Assembly: GCA_023411555.1 (NCBI GenBank)
Contig: JAEYOQ010000059.1
Coordinates: forward strand, 214,821 to 278,820
Source of the DNA: Bacillota bacterium
GTDB taxonomy: Bacteria > Bacillota > Clostridia > Lachnospirales > Lachnospiraceae
Length of the DNA stretch: 64,000 nt
Direction: 5' to 3'
Below the pieces are notes generated by a model. It ran no database searches and had not been told where the DNA came from. It saw only the letters and a program-made list of their open reading frames with translations. This document shows, piece by piece, positions 8,805-16,355 of this stretch; positions within the stretch are counted from its first letter, which is position 1; each line of letters starts with the position of its first letter. Both the position numbers and the translations under genes were made by a program.

Positions 8805-10307
8805 ATGAAAAAGAAAATTGTATTGCTCCCACTGGATGAGAGACCATGCAATTATATTTTTCCAAAGCGTTTATTTGAACAGGAAGATATAGAGATTGTA
8901 AGGCCAGACCAACTGGGCAATAAAAAACAACCTGCGGATGTCAATAAGGTAGCGGAATTCTTAAAAAAGGAATGTATGGATGCAGACGGACTAGTACTTT
9001 CCGTGGACATGATGCTCTACGGTGGTCTGGTTCCGTCAAGAATTCACTACTTAGAGGAGAGTCGGCTGAAGGAATTGGCATCGCTTGTAAAGGTGTTAAA
9101 GAAATTAAATCCCAAGCTGTTGATATACGCATTTCAAGTGATTATGCGATGTCCGGATTATTCAAGTGGAGATGAAGAACCGGATTATTATGAGGAATAC
9201 GGGAGAATGATTCACAAGGCTGGCGATGTGATTCATAGAAGTCGTCTGGGAATCTGTGACAGTGAGGAATTGGAAACTATACTAAATCAGATAGACCGCG
9301 AAAAGCTGAATGATTATATCTCACGAAGAGAATGTAACAGAGAATTAAATTACACCATGATTGATTTCGTAAAGCAGGGGCTGATCGACGCTCTAGTCAT
9401 ACCACAAGATGATTCGACTGCTTATGGCTATGCAGCCATAGATCAGGAAGCGGTACGTCTGCGTATTACGGAGGAAGGACTGGCAGATCGTATTCTGATG
9501 TATCCCGGAGCGGACGAAGTAGCACTTACACTGGTGTCCAGAATGGTGAATAAAATTAAAGGAAAGAAGCCTAAGGTTTATGTGAAGTATGCATGCGAAG
9601 GTTCGAAAGCCCTGATACCACTCTATGAAGGAAACTCTCTGGAAACCACAATTAAGTATCAGATACTTTCAGCCGGATGTCAGCTTACCGATTCCTATGA
9701 GAATTCGGATATTATTCTTGCAGTAACTGCACCCTCGATTAAGATGGTGGAGTCAATTGAACAACCGTGTAAAGAAAAAGGATATATGGTAGAACGAAAT
9801 CTTCCTGAATTGATAGATTTTATCAAGGACAGAATCGCAGAAGGAAAAATAGTAACCATTGCTGATAATGCATACGCCAATGGAGGTGAGCTTCAGCTGG
9901 TACAGCTCCTAAATCAGAATCAACTTTTGAAGCAGATTGCCGGTTACGCAGGGTGGAATACGTCGGCAAATACCCTTGGAACGGCTATAGCAGAAGGAGT
10001 ACATGCATATCATTATAATATTACATTAGAACATATGAACTTTCTGATGGAACGCTATATTGAAGACGGTGGATATTGCTCTGTTGTTCGGAAAAATATT
10101 ACAACGGAATTACCAGGTTATGGGATGGATTACTTCAACGTCAGGGAACCAGATGGTGTCATTAGTGCTAGAGTGAAGGAAGAACTGGAACGCTTCATCA
10201 AAGAATACCTGTCATCCGTTGCTCCAAACATTTCATTGGATAAAGTCTGGATGCCCTGGAGCAGAATGTTTGAGGTGGGAATCGAAGCCTCATATCATGA
10301 CCTATAA
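8805..10307 (+). CDS. DUF4127 family protein
   Basis: This 500-residue protein opens with the family hallmark IVLLPLDERPCNYIFP and continues with DADGLVLSVDMMLYGGLVPSRIH, matching DUF4127 (function unknown). It has no signal peptide or membrane helix, so it is probably cytoplasmic. Conserved D, R, H and N residues in the first 90 positions and a second cluster (IADNAYANGGELQLVQLL) look like an active site, but no reaction is established. It starts 20 bases after the GHL10-GNAT gene, with a purine-rich ribosome binding site, inside the importer operon. The position suggests an intracellular enzyme acting on the imported compound. Confidence 0.8.
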   Translation: MKKKIVLLPLDERPCNYIFPKRLFEQEDIEIVRPDQLGNKKQPADVNKVAEFLKKECMDADGLVLSVDMMLYGGLVPSRIHYLEESRLKELASLVKVLKKLNPKLLIYAFQVIMRCPDYSSGDEEPDYYEEYGRMIHKAGDVIHRSRLGICDSEELETILNQIDREKLNDYISRRECNRELNYTMIDFVKQGLIDALVIPQDDSTAYGYAAIDQEAVRLRITEEGLADRILMYPGADEVALTLVSRMVNKIKGKKPKVYVKYACEGSKALIPLYEGNSLETTIKYQILSAGCQLTDSYENSDIILAVTAPSIKMVESIEQPCKEKGYMVERNLPELIDFIKDRIAEGKIVTIADNAYANGGELQLVQLLNQNQLLKQIAGYAGWNTSANTLGTAIAEGVHAYHYNITLEHMNFLMERYIEDGGYCSVVRKNITTELPGYGMDYFNVREPDGVISARVKEELERFIKEYLSSVAPNISLDKVWMPWSRMFEVGIEASYHDL

Positions 10308-10371
10308 TCATTCTAAAGAAAAAAACTTGGATTAATCCAATCTATATAGAACACCAAGGAAGGTGATAACA

Positions 10372-11061
10372 ATGAAAAATAATAATAAAATACTTGCTCA
10401 GATTAAAGGCGGATTGATTGTCTCATGTCAGGCTCTAAAAAATGAACCGTTACATAGCTCCTTTATTATGTCAAAAATGGCATATGCCGCCAAGGAAGGC
10501 GGTGCGGTGGGAATTCGCGCGAATACACCGGAGGACATAAGAGAGATAAAGAAGGTTGTGGATTTACCTATTATTGCTCTATACAAGCAGGATTATCCTG
10601 ATTCACCGATATATATAACACCCACGGAGCAGGAGGTGGAGCTGTTGATGGAGGTGGACCCGGAGATCATTGCAATGGATGCAACAAACAGACTACGTCC
10701 GGGTGGAGTTTCATTGGATGATATGTTTCGTAAGCTACGTAAAAGGTATCCAGACCAGTTATTTATGGCAGATTGTGCTACTTATGAAGAAGGAATCCAT
10801 GCTCAGGAGATCGGCTTCGATATAGTAGGAACAACCTTGTGCGGTTATACTGAGGATACCAAAGGAACTAACCTGCCAAATCTTCAGTTAATCAAGCGTT
10901 TGTCAGAGGCTTTACAGATACCCTTGATTGCAGAAGGTGGTATATGGGAGACAGAGGATTTGAAGAAGGTAATGAAAGAAAAGGTTCATGCTGCGGTAAT
11001 TGGATCTGCAATCACAAGACCAAAAGAGATAACGGAACGATATGTAAGAGCAATCTCATAG
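10372..11061 (+). CDS. nanE: N-acylmannosamine-6-phosphate 2-epimerase
   Basis: This 229-residue TIM-barrel protein matches NanE, which converts N-acetylmannosamine-6-phosphate to N-acetylglucosamine-6-phosphate. Family segments include IKGGLIVSCQALKNEPLHSS, GAVGIRANTPEDI, DATNRLRP, MADCATYEE and IAEGGIWE, with the catalytic-type lysine in ALYKQDYPDSPIYITPT. A GTG at 10363 is in frame, but AAGGAAGG at 10356-10363 places the start at the ATG at 10372. It is the clearest clue that the cluster handles a mannosamine-type intermediate. The aldolase NanA and the deaminase NagB are not in the window. Confidence 0.9.
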   Translation: MKNNNKILAQIKGGLIVSCQALKNEPLHSSFIMSKMAYAAKEGGAVGIRANTPEDIREIKKVVDLPIIALYKQDYPDSPIYITPTEQEVELLMEVDPEIIAMDATNRLRPGGVSLDDMFRKLRKRYPDQLFMADCATYEEGIHAQEIGFDIVGTTLCGYTEDTKGTNLPNLQLIKRLSEALQIPLIAEGGIWETEDLKKVMKEKVHAAVIGSAITRPKEITERYVRAIS

Positions 11062-11105
11062 TCCTTGCAACAAATCTAAATTCGAAGATGTATAAGGAGA
11101 ATAAT

Positions 11106-11924
11106 ATGACCACCAGAATGCTGTGTGAAATGATTGATATGCCGGAAGTGGTCACTCGGACAATAGAGACATGGAACGCCATACAATATGAGAAGGAGCT
11201 GGATCACTATCTGGAGCTAGTAAGGGATAAGGCGAAATGGGACGAAGCCTTGGACGGAGTCAGAAAAATCCTAGGCGAGGATCAAGAAGGTCTAAAGTGC
11301 TTGGCTTTTATGCTTCATGTTGCGATGCGATCTTATCAGGAATATTTGAGAAGAGGGATATCGGATAAGATATTTATTGCGACCATGGGATGCTTCTCTC
11401 GGTTTGTAAAAGAACATCAGGACAGCTATGGAAGCTATGGTTTTGATCGAGAATGGTGGACGGTTAGAGAATTGACCTTACGAGAATTTCGGCTTGGTGA
11501 ACTGGAATATGAGATGATAGAGGATAAGGATGAAAAAAAAATTTCGATCCATATTCCATCCGATGCGAACCTGGAGGAAGATAAATGCCTGGAATCCTAC
11601 CATATGGCGAAAAGCTTCTTTTCACAGTATGAGGTTGATTATGCAGAAGTGGAATACTATTGTAATTCCTGGTTGTTATATCCAATGCTCTTTGAATTTC
11701 TTCCGGAGAATTCTAAAATTATCCGGTTTCAGAAGGATTTTATAATAGATTTCTTCGAACCGGATAACGAAGGATATAAGCTGTGGGTCTTCAAGAACAA
11801 GACCTTGACAATTGACGAATTACCAGAGAATACCTCCTTGCAACGAAGAATGAAAGAGCATTTGAAAAAGGGCGGTAAGATTGGAAGCGGAAGAGGTCAT
11901 ATAAAAAAGGAACTTTTTAAATAA
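11106..11924 (+). CDS. Acyltransferase, GNAT-like (NAT_N / GNAT_C type)
   Basis: The 272-residue product resembles a two-part acyltransferase family with a helical N-terminal half and a GNAT-like C-terminal half. The middle segment REWWTVRELTLREFRLGELEYEM and the later CLESYHMAKSFF ... SWLLYPMLFEFLPENSKI fit that family as I recall it. An open frame extends upstream over nanE, but AAGGAGA at 11094-11100 sets the start at the ATG at 11106. It lies 44 bases after nanE. It adds another acyl-transfer module to the cluster, perhaps acting on an aminosugar. The family call is from memory of motifs and only moderately sure. Confidence 0.55.
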   Translation: MTTRMLCEMIDMPEVVTRTIETWNAIQYEKELDHYLELVRDKAKWDEALDGVRKILGEDQEGLKCLAFMLHVAMRSYQEYLRRGISDKIFIATMGCFSRFVKEHQDSYGSYGFDREWWTVRELTLREFRLGELEYEMIEDKDEKKISIHIPSDANLEEDKCLESYHMAKSFFSQYEVDYAEVEYYCNSWLLYPMLFEFLPENSKIIRFQKDFIIDFFEPDNEGYKLWVFKNKTLTIDELPENTSLQRRMKEHLKKGGKIGSGRGHIKKELFK

Positions 11925-11940
11925 TAGAGGTGGAGGTCGC

Positions 11941-12018
11941 TAGATTGAAAAATCATAGATTTTTCAATCTAGCGAATTCGTACTGTCGCCCAAATTCGTG
12001 GGTTTGCGGCAGAATGGA
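11941..12018 (+). repeat. Compound leader repeat, copy B
   Basis: A perfect 14-base-arm palindrome (tagattgaaaaatc, loop ata, gatttttcaatcta; 11941-11971) is followed by a hairpin closed by CTGTCGC/GCGGCAG, with an inner CCCA-AATTCG-TGGG stem, and by GAATGGAGG, the ribosome binding site of the ROK gene. It matches copy A at 106-223 but lacks the 40-base insert. The hairpin next to the ribosome binding site could influence translation. Confidence 0.7.
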
Positions 12019-12026
12019 GGATTTGT

Positions 12027-12971
12027 ATGAAATACATCGGAGTGGATATAGGTGGAACTCAGGTGAAAATAGGTGTAATTGACGAGCACGGAGCTGTCAG
12101 TAATTCCGCTGCTTATGACGTTGCTTTTGACGGCTATGATACTCCGATCATCGACACTGTCATGGCCAGATTATCTGAATTTATGAATGATAATAAGCTC
12201 CTTTACAGTCAGATCAGCGGTATCGGAGTATCAGCGACCGGTCAAATCGACACGAAAGAAGGAACAGTCGCTGGTGCAGCTGGTCATATTAAGAACTGGG
12301 AAGGCTGCAATATACAGGAACATATCAAGAGAATCTATCCTGGACCGGTTACCGTAATGAATGATGCTAACTGTGCGGCACTAGCGGAGCAATGGATCGG
12401 TGGTGCCCAAGGTCTCTCCGATGTTGTGGTAATCACGGTTGGAACCGGTGTCGGAGGAGGAATTATCGCAAATTCGGAGATCCTCTGCGGTGCAGCCGGA
12501 GGTGCAGGTGAGATAGGACATATTACCATTCGGAATAATGGACGGGGATGTAGCTGCGGTAACAGAGGCTGTTATGAGCAATACGCATCGGTTCCTGCCC
12601 TGATCAGTCTGGTACGGCAGGCTCTAAAAGCCGGTAAACTGGACAGAGGCCTGTTTGCTTGGAAAGAGATTAACGGAAGAACAATATTTGAAGCTGCCGG
12701 AAGTGGCGGCTATCTTGATATTGTTATGGATCAATGGATCGGTTATGTGGCGGATGGACTTATCGGTATCATACATACCTTCAACCCTCAGATCGTTCTG
12801 ATTGGAGGCGGAGTCAGTGCGCAGAAGGATAAATTTATTGATCCGCTACGAACGAAGGTGCTGAGCCGCGTTATGCCGGTTTATGCCCGAACAGTAAGAC
12901 TGGAAGCCGCAAGGCTTGGTAATGATGCGGGAATGGTCGGAGCGGTTTATTATTGTATGAGGCATTCTTGA
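12027..12971 (+). CDS. ROK family sugar kinase (candidate N-acetylmannosamine kinase)
   Basis: This 314-residue protein has the ROK fold: the ATP-binding start GVDIGGTQVKIGV, the catalytic region MNDANCAALAEQ, the GTGVGGGII phosphate loop, and the ROK zinc signature GHITIRNNGRGCSCGNRGCYEQYA with its CxCGxxGC cysteines. ROK kinases phosphorylate glucose, ManNAc, GlcNAc or related sugars at C6. Adjacency to nanE makes ManNAc or an analogue the likeliest substrate, but ROK specificity cannot be read safely from sequence. The start follows GGAGG at 12014-12018, inside repeat copy B. Confidence 0.88.
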   Translation: MKYIGVDIGGTQVKIGVIDEHGAVSNSAAYDVAFDGYDTPIIDTVMARLSEFMNDNKLLYSQISGIGVSATGQIDTKEGTVAGAAGHIKNWEGCNIQEHIKRIYPGPVTVMNDANCAALAEQWIGGAQGLSDVVVITVGTGVGGGIIANSEILCGAAGGAGEIGHITIRNNGRGCSCGNRGCYEQYASVPALISLVRQALKAGKLDRGLFAWKEINGRTIFEAAGSGGYLDIVMDQWIGYVADGLIGIIHTFNPQIVLIGGGVSAQKDKFIDPLRTKVLSRVMPVYARTVRLEAARLGNDAGMVGAVYYCMRHS

Positions 12972-13023
12972 TTGACTGTAGTTATACCATTAAGATTGCC
13001 GTTTAGGCAGAGTGGAGGCTATC

Positions 13024-14079
13024 ATGGACAAAGTAAGAATTGGAATCATTGGATCGGGAAGTATAAGTAATATGCATATGTCGGGTTACACTCGTCTTAA
13101 GGATGTGGAGGTTATAGCAGTATGTGATATTAACGAAGAACGTGTGAAGGAATTTGCACAAAGGTATCATATTCCCTATACATTTACCGACTATAACGAA
13201 ATGTTAAAGATGCAGGAGATTGATGCGGTCAGCGTTACAGCCTGGAACAACATTCATGCTCCTGCAAGTATTGCGGCGCTCCGAGCTGGAAAGGATGTGT
13301 TATGCGAAAAGCCCCTGGCTCTTAATGCTGATCAGGCTAGGGAAATGGTGGAGGTCTCCAAAGAGACAGGAAAACTTCTGATGGTTGGCTTCTGCAGGAG
13401 ATTTGGTGATAATACAAAAGCACTAAAGGAGATAATTGATACGGGAGATTTGGGTAGTATCTATTATGCAAAAGCCGGATGTCTGAGAAGATGGGGCAAT
13501 CCAGGAGGCTGGTTCTCCGATAAGCAAAGATCGGGCGGAGGACCTGTCATTGATCTGGGTGTACATATGATTGATCTGGTTCGGTATCTATCCGGCAAGC
13601 CAAAGGCATTATCTGTCACCGCCTCAACCTTTCACCAGATGGGAATGAAGCCGGAAATCAAAGGAATATCAAAATATAATTCTGCTGACTACAGTGAATA
13701 CAATGACGTAGAGGACTGTGCTGCGGCATTGATAAAATTTGATAACAAAATGACCTTATTCTTTGAGACAAGCTGGGTTCAGAATATCAAGGGAGATAAT
13801 CTTTATCTCGAGCTCTACGGGGATAAGGCCGGTGCAAAGATGGAGCCGGAATTTGAATTATATGAAACCAAATTGGATTATCTGAGAGATTCAAAGCCTC
13901 TGCTTGATCCGAATGGCAGCGGCTTTGAGCATAATTTTATTGAAGAGATACAGCACTTCATTAGCTGTATTAAGGATGGGACACCTTGTCTGAATCCGGC
14001 AGAGGATGGGCTTGAGTTAATGAAGATTATCGATGCGATTTATCAATCGGCTCAAACGGGTCGTGAAGTAATACTGTGA
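13024..14079 (+). CDS. Gfo/Idh/MocA family oxidoreductase
   Basis: The 351-residue protein has an N-terminal Rossmann NAD(P)-binding motif (RIGIIGSGSISNMHMSGY), the family EKP motif (DVLCEKPLAL) and the C-terminal half with GGGPVIDLGVHMIDLVRYL that supplies the catalytic histidine. These enzymes oxidise or reduce a sugar or inositol ring hydroxyl. A GTG at 13012 is in frame but overlaps GGAGG at 13014-13018, so the ATG at 13024 is preferred. A small TGCC/GGCA hairpin sits just upstream of the ribosome binding site. It probably performs a redox step in the breakdown of the imported compound. Confidence 0.9.
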   Translation: MDKVRIGIIGSGSISNMHMSGYTRLKDVEVIAVCDINEERVKEFAQRYHIPYTFTDYNEMLKMQEIDAVSVTAWNNIHAPASIAALRAGKDVLCEKPLALNADQAREMVEVSKETGKLLMVGFCRRFGDNTKALKEIIDTGDLGSIYYAKAGCLRRWGNPGGWFSDKQRSGGGPVIDLGVHMIDLVRYLSGKPKALSVTASTFHQMGMKPEIKGISKYNSADYSEYNDVEDCAAALIKFDNKMTLFFETSWVQNIKGDNLYLELYGDKAGAKMEPEFELYETKLDYLRDSKPLLDPNGSGFEHNFIEEIQHFISCIKDGTPCLNPAEDGLELMKIIDAIYQSAQTGREVIL

Positions 14080-14109
14080 TGATACCGAAGTGAAGGAGAA
14101 GGAGTAGCT

Positions 14110-14928
14110 ATGAGATTATCAGTTAGCGCATGGTGCCTGCAGGAGCAACTTTTTAGTGGGAAGATCACCATATATGACTTTATTAATTTCTGCCACGAAA
14201 AAGGCATCCAGGCAGTTGAGCTTTTAGATTGCTTCGTCAAGGAAGAGGAAATTGAAGAGGTTAATCGGCTTTTGAGAAAGTTTAATATCCGGGTTTCTTC
14301 CTATTCGGTCAGCAATGACTTTGCGCTTACTGACAGCCCGGAACGAAAGGAACAGCTTCGATACATTAAGAAAAGCATGGATACGGCTACGGCGTTAGGT
14401 ACCGGAATTATGCGAGTGTTCGGTGGTAGTCTAAAGGACGGCTTAGCACCTGAGACAGCAGAGGATTGGATTGTAGAATGCTACCGGGAGATAGTACCCT
14501 TTGCAGAGGAAAAGGGGATCACAATGGTCCTCGAGAATCATTGTCCTCTGGCTGGAACTTCCGATCAGGTAAAACGAATTCTAGACCGGGTAGGGTCTAA
14601 GGCTTTAAAGTCCAATGCAGATATCGGTAATTTCCTTCTGGCAAATGAGAATTCTCTGGAGGCTGTGAAAAATCTAGAAAGTAAGATTGGTTATGTTCAT
14701 CTGAAGGATTTTAAGAAGTTAGAGTATGGAGAGGGCTTTACTGCAAAAGATGGAAGTATCTATCAGGGAGCGGTCTTAGGCAAAGGGGATGTACCAGTTG
14801 CCAAAATAATCAATCATCTAAAAGACAAGAATTATTCCGGCTATCTGTCCATCGAATATGAAGGACCTGGTGATCCTTTCCTAGGTACCTTAGAATGTAT
14901 TGAATACGTACATAAACAATTGGTTTAG
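14110..14928 (+). CDS. Sugar phosphate isomerase/epimerase (AP endonuclease 2 fold)
   Basis: This 272-residue TIM-barrel protein belongs to the xylose-isomerase-like superfamily. Candidate metal ligands lie in MVLENHCPLAGT, the SNADIGNF strand, GYVHLKDFKK and the terminal LSIEYEGPGDP. Members isomerise or epimerise ketoses or inosose-type intermediates, and often follow a Gfo/Idh dehydrogenase as here. The ATG at 14110 follows GGAGAAGGAG. The next gene begins 19 bases after its stop, suggesting coupled expression. Confidence 0.85.
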   Translation: MRLSVSAWCLQEQLFSGKITIYDFINFCHEKGIQAVELLDCFVKEEEIEEVNRLLRKFNIRVSSYSVSNDFALTDSPERKEQLRYIKKSMDTATALGTGIMRVFGGSLKDGLAPETAEDWIVECYREIVPFAEEKGITMVLENHCPLAGTSDQVKRILDRVGSKALKSNADIGNFLLANENSLEAVKNLESKIGYVHLKDFKKLEYGEGFTAKDGSIYQGAVLGKGDVPVAKIINHLKDKNYSGYLSIEYEGPGDPFLGTLECIEYVHKQLV

Positions 14929-14947
14929 GGGATTGGAGGCGGAAGGC

Positions 14948-16321
14948 TTGGCAGAATTATCATGGCTTAAATTGTCAGAGTTTCTTGAAGTAGAATTGAT
15001 GGAAGCAAGGGATGAAGGAAAGAAGACCGAAGGTTTTAATCAAAAGGTAATGGATATTGAAGCAATGGAGGATGGACCCAGGAAGGAAGCGTTAGCGGGA
15101 GCCTTGCTCGATGAACTGACTGGTCTGCCCATAGAAGCAGAATTCGGCTATATGGAGCCATCTGATTTGGAAGGGATAAAGGCGGCGAGAGCTCATCAGG
15201 AGCTACAGTCTCTGTTAGTTAAGGACGGTCAGGATGAACGAGGCTTGTATAATAAAATCTATGGTGCCTGGCTTGGAAGGTGTGCCGGTTGCCTGTTGGG
15301 ACAGCCGGTAGAGGGCTGGAGCAGATCCAGGATTGAAACCTTTCTTAAGGGTACGGATAATTTTCCATTAGTACGTTACATGTCATCCCAGGTGCCAGAG
15401 GATATTAAGAGGGAATGTGAGGTATCAGATTATCCGGGGGTGTATGGCAATGCTAAGAAGGGTTGGATCAATAATGTTGATTGCATGCCCGAGGATGATG
15501 ATACCAATTATACGATAATCGGACTGAAAATTGTTGAGAAGTATGGGATTGACTTTACACCGGATAACGTGGCGGAGTGCTGGCTTGATCATCTGCCCAT
15601 ATTGCATACCTGTACAGCGGAAAGGGTGGCCTATCGAAATCTGGTGAATTTGATTATGCCTCCGAATTCGGCAGGCTATAGAAATCCCTACAGAGAGTGG
15701 ATCGGAGCCCAGATACGAGCTGATTTCTTTGGATATATTGCACCCGGTAATCCGGAGCTCAGCGCATCTATGGCCTTTAAAGATGCTTCAATCTCCCATA
15801 CCAAAAACGGTATCTATGGCGAGATGTTTATCGCTGCAATGCTCTCTGCTGCCGCTGTAATTGATGATGTTGAGAAGATTATCGACACTGGCCTATCTGT
15901 GATTCCGAAAGCATCCCGATTGCATAATAGAATCCAAACGGTACTAGAGTGGAAGAGAGCCGGTGTCGGTCAGGAGGAAGTAATTAATCGGATCCATAAG
16001 CAATATGATGAATGGAATCCTCATGATTGGTGCCATACAATACCGAATGCGATGATTGTTTGCATCGGTTTATTATATGGAGGCCTTGACTTTGGAAGTT
16101 CTATAGGAATCGCTGTTATGGCAGGATTTGATACGGACTGCAATGGGGCAACCGTAGGCTCCATTCTGGGGATGCTTCACGGAGCGAATTCTCTTCCTGA
16201 TTCCTGGATAAAGCCTCTGAACAATCAGTTGAAATCAGGGATTGATGGCTTTACCCAGGTGGAAATATCAGAGCTCGCACTCCGGACTATGAGGATAGCC
16301 CAAAGAACGAAAAATCAATAG
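14948..16321 (+). CDS. ADP-ribosylglycohydrolase family protein with N-terminal extension
   Basis: The 457-residue product carries an all-helical ADP-ribosylglycohydrolase domain from about residue 100 (IYGAWLGRCAGCLLGQPVEG). It has the metal-site motifs EDDDTNYT and GFDTDCNGATVGSILGMLHG. The family hydrolyses N-glycosidic bonds such as ADP-ribosyl-arginine, and some members act on other ribosides. An ATG at 14900 overlaps the isomerase, but GGAGG at 14935-14939 fits a TTG at 14948. The first hundred residues (LAELSWLKLSEFLEVELMEA onward) are an extension I cannot assign. Last in the cluster, it probably cleaves a glycosyl-nitrogen linkage in the imported compound rather than proteins. Confidence 0.85.
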   Translation: MAELSWLKLSEFLEVELMEARDEGKKTEGFNQKVMDIEAMEDGPRKEALAGALLDELTGLPIEAEFGYMEPSDLEGIKAARAHQELQSLLVKDGQDERGLYNKIYGAWLGRCAGCLLGQPVEGWSRSRIETFLKGTDNFPLVRYMSSQVPEDIKRECEVSDYPGVYGNAKKGWINNVDCMPEDDDTNYTIIGLKIVEKYGIDFTPDNVAECWLDHLPILHTCTAERVAYRNLVNLIMPPNSAGYRNPYREWIGAQIRADFFGYIAPGNPELSASMAFKDASISHTKNGIYGEMFIAAMLSAAAVIDDVEKIIDTGLSVIPKASRLHNRIQTVLEWKRAGVGQEEVINRIHKQYDEWNPHDWCHTIPNAMIVCIGLLYGGLDFGSSIGIAVMAGFDTDCNGATVGSILGMLHGANSLPDSWIKPLNNQLKSGIDGFTQVEISELALRTMRIAQRTKNQ

Positions 16322-16355
16322 ATACTAACTGAAGGAGAGAGCAGGTTGGCATGGC

